Source of the DNA: Oscillospiraceae bacterium
GTDB taxonomy: Bacteria > Bacillota > Clostridia > Oscillospirales > Oscillospiraceae
Assembly: GCA_017435615.1 (NCBI GenBank)
Contig: JAFSET010000081.1
Location: 18,390-82,389 of the forward strand
DNA length: 64,000 bases
Reading direction: 5' to 3'
The position numbers were made by a program, and so were the translations under genes. Positions 8,192-17,000 of this stretch are shown piece after piece; position 1 is the first letter of the stretch, and the number at the start of each line of letters is the position of its first letter. The notes beneath the pieces were generated by a model. It was not told the DNA's origin. It was given only the letters and a program-made list of their open reading frames with translations, and did not search any database.

Positions 8192-8926
8192 TTAGTTCAT
8201 TACGGAGTATGAAGTTTCGGCTGCGGAAATATCCATATTGCATCCCAGATCGTACAAAGGTACACTATTCAGAAGTAAATCCATCATTTCCAGCGTTTGC
8301 AGCATATGCTCATTGGAAACCGGTCTGTGAATTTGAGAAAGCAACAGAGGAAGCGCCTCGTCCGCAGTCATCTTTCTGATAACATTTTCTTCAGAACGTC
8401 TGAGGAAGAAAATCCCCGCAAGAGGTCTAATCACATTGTTTCCCAGGTGGTGCTTTCCCATCCAGGGAGTGCCACAAATATTGACTTTGCCATTTTCAAT
8501 GTGAATAAACGGCTTGTCATCATTGATCATGGAAACCTTATCACCAAGGAGCTTTCTAAGTAAACCTGTATGTGTTGATTTTCCGGTACCACTAAGCGCA
8601 GTGAAAATATAGCCTTTTCCATGAACCTCAATGGAAGATCCATGCATCAGGAAACGGTTATGCAGTGTAATATAATCCGCAAATTTCCGAAGTAATGCAA
8701 TGGTTTCCAAATAGGCATCAGAAGCATTATTGCAATTAGGATCAGACTCCGAATACTCTTCACAAAACTTAATCCGTTCAAAATTGATATCTTCCTGGGT
8801 AAGGGAAATATTATGCTGACCAACCTGATCGATTAAATAATCCCTGCAATAATGTTTTGTGGAAGGAAAAAGTGCGGAAATATGAAACGTCATATCCGAA
8901 ACGGACATATCAAAAACCGTGCTCAT
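8192..8926 (-). CDS. HPr-kinase-like P-loop protein (orphan)
   Basis: 244 residues. An N-terminal half of unknown fold is followed by an HPr kinase/phosphorylase C-terminal-like core. This has a P-loop SGTGKSTHTGL near residue 115, a strand with INDDKPF, and GTPWMGKH. Such HprK-like proteins are much shorter than true HprK and lack its N-terminal domain. Related proteins occur beside small ribosomal peptides and PqqD-like proteins. Here the co-directional upstream neighbours are a 31-33 residue peptide and a Thr-rich lipoprotein (9083-9653), so a role in peptide modification is possible but not shown. RBS AGGAG is seven bases before ATG. No sugar phosphotransferase genes are nearby. Confidence 0.75.
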   Translation of the reverse strand: MSTVFDMSVSDMTFHISALFPSTKHYCRDYLIDQVGQHNISLTQEDINFERIKFCEEYSESDPNCNNASDAYLETIALLRKFADYITLHNRFLMHGSSIEVHGKGYIFTALSGTGKSTHTGLLRKLLGDKVSMINDDKPFIHIENGKVNICGTPWMGKHHLGNNVIRPLAGIFFLRRSEENVIRKMTADEALPLLLSQIHRPVSNEHMLQTLEMMDLLLNSVPLYDLGCNMDISAAETSYSVMN

Positions 8927-9006
8927 AGTACACTCCTAATAATATTTACAGAATGATCGAATAAACAAATTCTACCACTGAAAACAGGCCGTTTCAGCAG
9001 ACTTTT

Positions 9007-9039
9007 TGTAGGGACACCGCTTGCGGCGGTGTCCCTACA
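9007..9039. repeat. Perfect 14-bp extragenic palindrome
   Basis: TGTAGGGACACCGC (9007-9020) and its exact complement (9026-9039) flank a five-base loop. There is no T-run on the exit side of either strand, so it is not a standard terminator. It lies between two minus-strand genes and resembles dispersed palindromes of clostridial genomes. Confidence 0.75.
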
Positions 9040-9082
9040 GATATGTTTGGGTGATTTTCCTCAAGGAGACAGCGATTTTTCG

Positions 9083-9538
9083 TTAACCGGGAATCATGGG
9101 AAGTTCAATAGGATCGTCCTGCCAAGGTGTAGTGACGTCTTGTGGCTCCTCCGCCTTTTCGGTTGTTTCGACAGACTCATCCGGATCAGTAGTACCCTCA
9201 ACAGAACCCTGTGTCGGTTCGGTAGGCTTATTCTGTGTATCTACAGTAGTATCAGGAACATCCACATCAATGGGAAATTCCCAATCCTGTTCCGTGGTGG
9301 CCTCTGTAGTTTCCTGGCCTTCTACAGTCGTATCCACAGTTGTATCTGCAACGGCATCAACAGTTGTATCCTCTGTGCTGTTATCGGTTGCGCCCTGGGT
9401 AGCATCAACCGTAGGATCGCCAGATTGTTCAGTGGTGGCATTATCGAAAGTAGGATTAGTTTCTGTGGGATTGCTGGGATTGCAGGCGCACAAGAAAACA
9501 AGTGCAAATACCATTAACAACAATAAAATTCTTTTCAT
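9083..9538 (-). CDS. Thr/Asp/Glu-rich lipoprotein, function unknown
   Basis: 151 residues. A signal peptide ends in a lipobox-like LCAC with the lipidated Cys at position 19. The rest is a low-complexity acidic, Thr-rich stalk with repeated T-T-V-D and T-E-x-T units and no folded domain that I recognise. Residues near 88-97 read DWEFPIDVDV, strikingly like DWETPIDPD at the end of the tiny peptide encoded just upstream. ATG is preceded by GAGGAG overlapping the stop of that peptide gene, so the two are probably co-transcribed. It may be an extracellular spacer or a surface-exposed partner of the neighbouring secreted proteins. Confidence 0.8.
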   Translation of the reverse strand: MKRILLLLMVFALVFLCACNPSNPTETNPTFDNATTEQSGDPTVDATQGATDNSTEDTTVDAVADTTVDTTVEGQETTEATTEQDWEFPIDVDVPDTTVDTQNKPTEPTQGSVEGTTDPDESVETTEKAEEPQDVTTPWQDDPIELPMIPG

Positions 9539-9551
9539 GGTCTTTTACTCC

Positions 9552-9653
9552 TCAATTATCAGGATCAATGGGGGTTTCCCAGTCACCGGATGCACCAACA
9601 ATTTCGTCAAAGAAACTAACTTCTGCTAAGGGCTTGTCGTAAATCATCTTCAT
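9552..9653 (-). CDS. Short peptide (31-33 residues) ending in an acidic DWETPIDPDN tail
   Basis: A small open frame with a good ribosome site (AAAGGAG). ATG 9653 has a three-base spacer and ATG 9647 a nine-base spacer, so the second is likelier and gives 31 residues. The start reads MIYDKPLAEV, resembling the M-x-Y-x-K-P-x-x-E-V opening of short uncharacterised peptides in gut Firmicutes. The end is acidic and Pro-rich. It lies 30 bases after the DUF6273-type gene and 13 bases before the lipoprotein gene, all on one strand. Candidates are a precursor peptide, a small signal or an unannotated structural peptide. No radical SAM or peptidase gene is adjacent. Confidence 0.65.
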   Translation of the reverse strand: MKMIYDKPLAEVSFFDEIVGASGDWETPIDPDN

Positions 9654-9683
9654 ACTCTCCTTTAATTTCGCGAAAACAGGAAA

Positions 9684-11672
9684 CTATGCACCAAGATATG
9701 CTACGGCATACAGATAGTAATCATACATTGCCTGCATCATATCACGCAGTACACGCTTGTTTCCGTTATTATAATACATTCTGTGAATGTAATAGAAGGG
9801 ACTATATGTGACACTCAGTCCATCAACAGAAACCGTGATCTCGTCACATAGCTTGTTGGGAGCGATGTCACTCAATTCAACAAAATACAAAGAATTAGAG
9901 GACTTTTTGACCTGGACATCAGAAATAGTCTGATCTGCAATGGTCATACTAAAGGATACAGCGCTGATTGCAGCATCTGTAGACACAAAATAGAACCGAA
10001 TTCCGGTCTGGTGCTCGTGAATAAGGCTGGCACCGTAGAATTTAACATACGCAGAGGATCCTTGCTTGACAGCCGTCAAATTCTCTGTATAAGGAATTTC
10101 AGTTTTCGCAACAGTGATACCGTTGTCGGCCAGATCCGTAACATTATAGTTGAAGTAATCCTGTGCTTTACCGCCGTAAACCAGCATAGCCTTGACAAGA
10201 TCCTTTACAGAATCACTATAAGCGTCACTGGACAGAATATAATCGCCGTATTTTCGAACAGAATACAGGTACTTGCTGCCTTCGCTGGAAGATGTAATAA
10301 CCTGAATGCAGATATCATCTGTCATTTGCGCGGCGGCAACATTCGTAGAAACAAGATACGCTTCCGTACCGTTTTCTAAAGTAACGATTTCAAGATCGGA
10401 GACTTTATGCTGGATGATCTCGTCATCCACAGTCACCTGAACATAAGCATCGGCATCAGCCAAAACCTCGTCAGCAAGAGTCAGATTAAAATCAGCCTGG
10501 ATATCACCTTCCAGCTTCAATCCCCAGCTTTCTACGCCGGAAATGCTGTCGTTAACAACGATGTCAGCCGATATCAACGCGCTGCCGTAGTCAGTAGCAT
10601 TGTCGCCGTTGCATTGCTCTGCAAAAACATAAATGCTATACAAACCGGACAATCCGGAAGGCATATTAACATTGACTGTACCGCTGACAGAATTATTTGC
10701 AATATGACCGTAATAGATCGCATCACCGGACTGGTCACAGATCATGACGGAAACATACTCGTTTTCGCCGGAGACAGCTCCGGAATAATCAATGGGCAAA
10801 ACCCAGTTTTCATAGCCGGCAGTCTGATTGATCACACCGGATGCATCCGCATCGGCAAAGGATGCGGTAAATGCACTATGTGCATCATCGATTAATGTAA
10901 GCTTCCACTGATCTGCGGATGCCTGACCAACAGCGGTCAAAGCATCAGCGCCCACTGTGCCGCTGACCTTGCCGCCTACAGCAGCAGAGGACAACGCGAT
11001 CACATCAGCGGAAATATTGAAAGCGGGACGGGCACCCCAAGTAGCAGAAATATGGGGATATCCAACGAAACCAGCGTCGGAAACAACACCGGCATAAATA
11101 TCACGGTCGGAATAGGCGGAACGCAGCCACCAACCGTCGGCCTGGCCATCGAAAGTGGCAATTAAGCCTTCAATGGAAGCATGGTAGAAGTACTCATCGA
11201 CCTCAGCGGCAGAAAGGAAGAATAGCTTTTCAGCGGAAAGCGCATCCTCTCCCCAACTCTCTTCAAAATATGTACCGGAAGAAGCAGCCTTGGTAGTGTC
11301 CATGATGTAACCCAGTGCGGTTTCATCAAACACTTCTGCCGCATACTCAGAAAGCCATACCTTTGCGTCACTGTTGGCCCAGGCATTGTCCATACCGCCT
11401 TCGTTATAGGCAATATCCTTTGCAACAATGTCTTTGGAAAGCAGTGCAACACCGGCCTGACCGGTAGTTGTACAGTCACCGTCCAAAACTAACCATTGGG
11501 CGGAAGATCCGCCGAAAACTACATCGTGTCGGTCAACAATCGCAGAAACACCGGCACCAATGGAAACGCCGAACTGTTCGGGAGTTTCCGCGGCTGTGGC
11601 TGCTGCAGGGACGATCCCAAGGATCATGCACACTGCGATAACAAAGCTCAAAAATCTTTTGCTTTGCTTCAT
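9684..11672 (-). CDS. Secreted DUF6273-type surface protein
   Basis: 662 residues. Signal peptide 1-28 (basic start, hydrophobic core, AxA-type end). Residues about 35-225 form a DUF6273-like domain with the diagnostic WWLRSAYSDRD and GARPAFNI motifs. The middle (about 230-390) is beta-rich. The C-terminal half (about 395-662) resembles clostridial wall-protein ends with AMLVYGGKAQDYFNYN and a final Tyr-rich helix. There is no LPxTG or membrane anchor. It has its own promoter overlapping the end of the GH89 gene. It lies downstream of GH89 and the giant enzyme, suggesting a role at the cell surface in glycan handling, but no catalytic motif is visible. Confidence 0.82.
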   Translation of the reverse strand: MKQSKRFLSFVIAVCMILGIVPAAATAAETPEQFGVSIGAGVSAIVDRHDVVFGGSSAQWLVLDGDCTTTGQAGVALLSKDIVAKDIAYNEGGMDNAWANSDAKVWLSEYAAEVFDETALGYIMDTTKAASSGTYFEESWGEDALSAEKLFFLSAAEVDEYFYHASIEGLIATFDGQADGWWLRSAYSDRDIYAGVVSDAGFVGYPHISATWGARPAFNISADVIALSSAAVGGKVSGTVGADALTAVGQASADQWKLTLIDDAHSAFTASFADADASGVINQTAGYENWVLPIDYSGAVSGENEYVSVMICDQSGDAIYYGHIANNSVSGTVNVNMPSGLSGLYSIYVFAEQCNGDNATDYGSALISADIVVNDSISGVESWGLKLEGDIQADFNLTLADEVLADADAYVQVTVDDEIIQHKVSDLEIVTLENGTEAYLVSTNVAAAQMTDDICIQVITSSSEGSKYLYSVRKYGDYILSSDAYSDSVKDLVKAMLVYGGKAQDYFNYNVTDLADNGITVAKTEIPYTENLTAVKQGSSAYVKFYGASLIHEHQTGIRFYFVSTDAAISAVSFSMTIADQTISDVQVKKSSNSLYFVELSDIAPNKLCDEITVSVDGLSVTYSPFYYIHRMYYNNGNKRVLRDMMQAMYDYYLYAVAYLGA

Positions 11673-11788
11673 AACATTGCCCTCATTTCATATTTAAGTA
11701 TCTGCCGCAGAAATATCCAGGGCAGACCTATATATGATGCCTTACCACCTTATGGGCCCAAAATGCCCATTTGCACATATACATAAAG

Positions 11789-11817
11789 AGTATAGCATCA
11801 TTTTTAATATAATGCAA
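11789..11817 (-). promoter_or_regulatory. Sigma-A promoter for the DUF6273-type gene
   Basis: On the minus strand TTGCAT (11817-11812), a 17-base spacer and TATACT (11794-11789). The -35 box lies inside the last codons of the GH89 gene. It leaves an untranslated leader of about 110 bases before ATG 11672, containing GGGCATTTTGGGCCC and other short inverted repeats. Confidence 0.8.
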
Positions 11818-13945
11818 GTATTATTTTATTTTGGATTTTAGAAAGGATCTGCTTCAGATCACCTTTCGGTTTTGCAGGATACTCCTTTGACAGTGTTGTA
11901 AAGAAATACTCTGCATCATAACGATTGTAATCCAGGGGTTTGTTTCCGGTCACTATGCTGCAACGCAGAATATTGATAAACGACTGCCAGCGAGGTTGAT
12001 AAAAGTCTCGAAGAAGGCCGTTCCACTCTCGTGCGGCGTAATCATGAAGCTCACCGGAACCGTCACGATCGCCCCAAAGCGTCAATAATGTACGGGCCTG
12101 GAACTCCATGTAAGCCTTTTCTGCAGGCGTCTGCCCTTCCTCGCGGGCCATCTCAAGCCAGGAACCAAGCAGACAGTGGCTGTCTGTACCGGTCAGGTCA
12201 TCCTGAAGCTCGTAGTATTCCATCAGAAGTGCGGCATTTTCTTCAAATATCTGTTCGTTCTTTGTGTAGTAGCTGTCCTGAATGGCTTTGATAGGCGTCC
12301 AGGCTTCATTGCCGATCACCTGTCGGGCCAAATCCATTATGTCCATCCGGTACGCCGGACTGGTATACAACAGATCATAATCCCGGAACAGCAAAGAAAA
12401 CGCCTTTTTCAGCAATTGCTGATCATAGGTCAACTGGTACACTTGACAGATTACATGGGCAACCGTCAGGGAGGGTCTGCTGAGAAGTCCAGAATCTCGA
12501 GGCTCATCTCCGTTATAGATATGATCTCTGATTATTTTCCAGCCTTCGAAGGCAGACTCGGAATCATGACCGTAACGAATACGAAGCCGTTTGCGGAGCC
12601 ACTGATCCGGATCCTGAATTTGAGAAGAGACAGCATAATCCGCAACGATGTCAAACATCATCTCGTCAGTTTCCAGCCCCTCCGGGAACATTGCTATACC
12701 CACAACGGTCAAATCCTCATTACAAACAAATTCCAAAGGCTCTTTGATCAGTTTGTTCAAATTGCCGCGCAGACGACGCTGACCGCCGAAATTATCCACC
12801 GTGCCATACAGCCAGGGATAGTCAGCAAAGCTGTCGCCCTTATCATAAAACTCAGACCGCAGATCGCCGATCAGCACACGTTCTACCGGCAATGCCTTTA
12901 AAATTTGACGAATAGGATTATCCCCCCAGCCCTGCAAGAACCATACGGCATTGGGAGAAAACTCCTGCATTTGCACTAAGCAGGCGTTGGCATAGGCTGA
13001 TAGATCCACTTGGCTGCTGTCGCCACCCTCGTGGAAGGGATCTGTGGAGAAGTATTGAAACTGTCCTAACAGCTCCTTTTGGGACTTATAAAAATAGTAT
13101 CCCACAGCCGAAAACTTTGGATCCTCCTGGGTAATAATGGCAGGGCGGTTCATACCGCACCACAGGCCTTGCATACGAGGATTAGACTCCGGGAACTTCT
13201 GCGCAAAATCCTGAGGAACCATGCCACTCCAACCAGGTGCTACTATTTCAGCGCCAAAGCTGCGAATACGGCTGTTGATTTTTTTTGCCAGCTCCAGCCG
13301 CCGATTATAATAGTTCATGGAAGCCGCCCCGGCCCATCCGGAAATGTTGTTCATACATTGCCAAGGAAAAATCACAGGTGAGCAGACAAAGGCTCGTGCC
13401 TCATCCAAGGTGTATCCCAGCTTCTGCAACGCAGTCAGCCAAACAGATTCCGTACCTATGGGATTAAGAATCAGATTATAACCGGCCATCATCATCCAGT
13501 CGATCAAGTTCTGCCACTGATCCCACTGCCAAAATACAAACGTGTATCCAAAAGTACAGTAATTCAGAAAGTACCTGTAAAGGCAGATGCTTTCCGTACT
13601 GTACCTCTCCCCTACTGACGGCGGATTTTCAGGGAAATTCAGCCGTCTGTTCAGAGGTCCAACATAACTGTCGCAGCGGTTTTCAAGATACCAGCGAAAC
13701 GCGCAGGCTGCCGCAACACCGGATGTGGCTTCGATCAAAATATGCCCGTCATCCGTATCGGAAATGGCATAACGGTCCATACCGGTCTGCTGAGCCTGTA
13801 TTTGTTGGAACAAAAATTTTTGCCCATAAACATCTCCGGCAATTCGGCAGATCATAGAGCGAACTGCCTGTTCATCCAGCACGAATGGAACATTGTGTTC
13901 TTTCATCTGTGCAGCAAGGAGCTTATTGGTTTGTTTTTGGGTCAT
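11804..13945 (-). CDS. Alpha-N-acetylglucosaminidase (GH89, NAGLU family), no signal peptide
   Basis: About 713 residues. An N-terminal beta-domain (about 10-100) is followed by the GH89 catalytic barrel. Typical family strings are visible: RYFLNYCTFGYTF, DWMMMAGYNLIL, HEGGD, FLQGWGDNP and MFPEGLETDE, the last probably carrying a catalytic Glu. An alpha-helical C-terminal domain follows. The family releases terminal alpha-linked GlcNAc, as in heparan sulfate and gastric-type mucin glycans. GGAGG eight bases before ATG 13945 sets the start. No signal peptide follows it, so the enzyme looks cytoplasmic and would act on imported oligosaccharides. It follows the giant secreted gene by 93 bases with only a hairpin between, so co-transcription is likely. 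Confidence 0.9.
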   Translation of the reverse strand: MTQKQTNKLLAAQMKEHNVPFVLDEQAVRSMICRIAGDVYGQKFLFQQIQAQQTGMDRYAISDTDDGHILIEATSGVAAACAFRWYLENRCDSYVGPLNRRLNFPENPPSVGERYSTESICLYRYFLNYCTFGYTFVFWQWDQWQNLIDWMMMAGYNLILNPIGTESVWLTALQKLGYTLDEARAFVCSPVIFPWQCMNNISGWAGAASMNYYNRRLELAKKINSRIRSFGAEIVAPGWSGMVPQDFAQKFPESNPRMQGLWCGMNRPAIITQEDPKFSAVGYYFYKSQKELLGQFQYFSTDPFHEGGDSSQVDLSAYANACLVQMQEFSPNAVWFLQGWGDNPIRQILKALPVERVLIGDLRSEFYDKGDSFADYPWLYGTVDNFGGQRRLRGNLNKLIKEPLEFVCNEDLTVVGIAMFPEGLETDEMMFDIVADYAVSSQIQDPDQWLRKRLRIRYGHDSESAFEGWKIIRDHIYNGDEPRDSGLLSRPSLTVAHVICQVYQLTYDQQLLKKAFSLLFRDYDLLYTSPAYRMDIMDLARQVIGNEAWTPIKAIQDSYYTKNEQIFEENAALLMEYYELQDDLTGTDSHCLLGSWLEMAREEGQTPAEKAYMEFQARTLLTLWGDRDGSGELHDYAAREWNGLLRDFYQPRWQSFINILRCSIVTGNKPLDYNRYDAEYFFTTLSKEYPAKPKGDLKQILSKIQNKIILALY

Positions 13946-13996
13946 GAAAGAAACCTCCATACTACGCACCGTAATAGGGTGTTGGGAATAACACCT

Positions 13997-14028
13997 CCGG
14001 ATGCTGCTGCCGAAACAGCAGCATCCGG
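13997..14028 (-). other. Intercistronic hairpin between the giant gene and GH89
   Basis: Arms CCGGATGCTGCTG and CAGCAGCATCCGG form a 13-bp GC-rich stem around a six-base loop. No T-run follows, so it is more likely an mRNA stabiliser or processing site than a terminator. It would let GH89 be expressed from the upstream promoter, perhaps at a reduced level. Confidence 0.6.
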
Positions 14029-14038
14029 GCTTTGCATA

Positions 14039-17000
14039 TCAAGCAGCATCTACAAGACGGATATTGTCGATATATAGAGTCTCTGAAACACCCTTTGTCA
14101 GGCCAATCTGAATACCAAACAAATTCACATTTTCCAGGGACTTTCCGTCATTGATAACAAAATCTGCCATGTCAAATTCCACCGTGGTCCACTGCCCTGC
14201 CGTTACATTTACACCTTTCGTAGTGGACGAAATCGCAGACCAGCCACTGTCCAGGAGTTGACGAACGGACAAGGACTGTTCGGCAGTATCCGATAGATAC
14301 AACACATCAAACACAAGCTTTTTACCGGTGAAGTCAACATCCTTGCCAAAATTGATCCAGATATACGGCCAAGCATCGATGCTGCCGTCTACATCCGTTC
14401 CGTCATAAGCCAGCTTCAGTGCGTACAGACTTTGATCGCCGTGTACCTGTTCTGTGCAAGCTTTGTCGTAGGATAGATATGTTTTGGCTGCAGTGTAGCT
14501 GGCTGCACCGATATATGCATCGAACATCATATCGGAAGCCGCTTCCGTCTCCTCAGTGGGACCGGACAACTGTGCTTCCAGCCAGGGGGCCAAATACTTG
14601 GTGATCACATTGTAGCCTTCCGTATTGGCATGCACACCGTCATAAGTGTGCACACCGGATGTGGCATCGAATTCTGCAGTAAATTCTGCATGATCCACCA
14701 AATCCAAGTACGGAATATCCCATTTCTCACAGGCAGCTCTTGCGAGGGGGGCATAATCATTGATCCACACATCCTGGGGATAGCCGTTTTGCACACAGGT
14801 GTAATTTAAAACAAAGAATATCTTGGCATTGGGATAGCTGGCTTTCATTTGACTGAACAGATCTTCCAGAGCACCGATGGTGGTATCCACATTAAACTCA
14901 GTTGTGCCCTCGGGACTTACTTCGCCCAGAGTCATACCACGCCACACATCATTGACGCCGCCGTTGAGGATGATCATATCATATTCAACATCTGTCGGTG
15001 CTTTTGCAAGCTGTTGATGGAGATTATGGGTCTGATTGTTGATCAAAACAGCACCACTGGCAGATACATTATAGTCATTGACGCCATAGTGCTCCGCAAG
15101 CTCTCCTCTCCAACCTTTGTAGCTGATAGCCTCGGAGATGGAGTCACCCAAATACAGCGCATTTTTGCCGTTCAGCACACTGCTGATCTGGTCGTTTTCA
15201 TACACCTGAACATTGTCAACCACCAGCACTCGGCCTGTCTTCACGTACTCGAAACTGGAAGAGAAATTAATGTACTTCACATCTGCCAGGTCAGCGGCAG
15301 TCATTCCCTCAGCCAGCCCGTCAAGCAAATAGACTTCAAAGGTTTGCCAACCTTCGTTGCGCAGGGTGAAACCGTCAGAGGTGATCAGTTCATTATCACT
15401 GTTATACAGGGCAACGCCAATGTAAACATGATTATATTGGTTTACATCAAATTTCAAACTTTTATTGGTCAGGTCCAGCACCTCGGGCAGCTCGAACCGG
15501 GCATTGCACCAGGCAGTAGCATTGTCAGAAGCATACATACGCAGAGAATATTTACTCTGACTGCCGTTGACGAACATGGTGTTGTATTGATCATATCCAA
15601 AGCCCTTGTTTGTGAAGTTGCCGGATACATATTTGGCTCCGTACAGCAGATCGGACGCTGCTTCAGTTTCCTCTGTGGCGACACCGGCAGCATCCACAAC
15701 ACGAACATTGTCCACATAGACCGTCTGTGTATTGCCCTTGTTGGTCGCAAAATCAAACATGAACTGGAGCAGGAAAATGACATCCAAGTCTTTTCCTTCT
15801 GCCATAACAGCCTCAAATTCAGAAGCATCCATGGTTACGGTTTGCCAGTCAGAGCCGGTAACATCCTTCCAAACTACAGAATCTCCTGTGACGGAACCCC
15901 AGCTGTCATCATACAGACGCAAGCCAATTTTCTGAGACGGTTTGCCATTAGATGCCTCAAACTTCACATCAAACTGTAAAGCCTTGCCTGTCAGACTTGT
16001 CTTATGCAACTGAGAAAGCTTGATCTGCATAGCCGGCCAACCGGTTTCCTTATCAGATGCAGTAAACTTCCAGGAGCGCAAACTGTCAGGACCGGTTGTG
16101 ATCTCACAAGCCTTGTCATAGCTCAGGGTTGATGCGCCAGTCCAGTCACTGGCGCTCCACTCATAGGTTGCATAGGAAAGCATGTCGGAATTCTGTTCGG
16201 TCTGCTCTGTTGCATTGTTAATGCTCAGCAGCCAAGGAGCAACCTGCCGCATGACCAGATCGTAACCCACGTCATTGGCGTGCACGCCATCGTAGGTGTG
16301 AATACCGGGCAATGCGTTAAACTCCGCATTGAATGTATCGTTGTTCACAAGATCAAGATACGGGATGCTCCATTTTTCACATACAGCCTTTGCAAGAGGC
16401 ACAAATTCATCTCTGTAGCGGACAGAATCAAAGCCGCCGTCAAAGCAGTTATATGTGATAATGAATGCAATCTTTGCTTCCGGATAGTTGGTACGCAGGT
16501 AGCAGAATACCTTCTCCATACCACCGGCCGTGGTATTGGTATCAAAGCTGTCAACCGTTGCGCTTTCTACGGAAACATCGCTGACACTGCCCAAATCCCA
16601 GGCGCTCCAGATATCATTGACACCACCGTTGAGGACGAAATAATCTACATTCACATTGGGAATATTGGCAACCTGACTATAGATCTGTCCTCTGCCGCTG
16701 ATATTAGCATAGCTTGTGCCACCGGCACCGATGTTGTAGCGATTGATGAAGTAGTGCTCCTCCAGCTCACCGGACCACCCCTTGTAGCCACCGGAAGCGG
16801 TGATTGAGTCACCGATGAATACCATATTGGTATTCTCCAGAGCTGTGTGATAGGTGTCAATCGTTTCAATGCGTACATTATCCACATAGAATGCACGGTC
16901 AGACAGGTTGGAATCCGGCTGGAAGTATGCGCCGATCACCATATACCGCACATCCGTCAGATCCAAATCGTTGGACAGAATCGCAGGTGTGACTTCAGAC

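Noticed and set aside
8939-8968. TTGTTT/TATTAT promoter directly before the HPr-kinase-like gene
   Set aside because: The implied transcription start would lie downstream of the RBS, so it could not serve this gene normally.
9007-9039. Palindrome as a terminator for the lipoprotein gene
   Set aside because: No T-run follows the stem on the minus strand; A-rich sequence follows instead.
9096-9629. 177-residue Ser/Val-rich plus-strand frame
   Set aside because: Mirror image of the Thr-rich lipoprotein gene; low complexity and no RBS.
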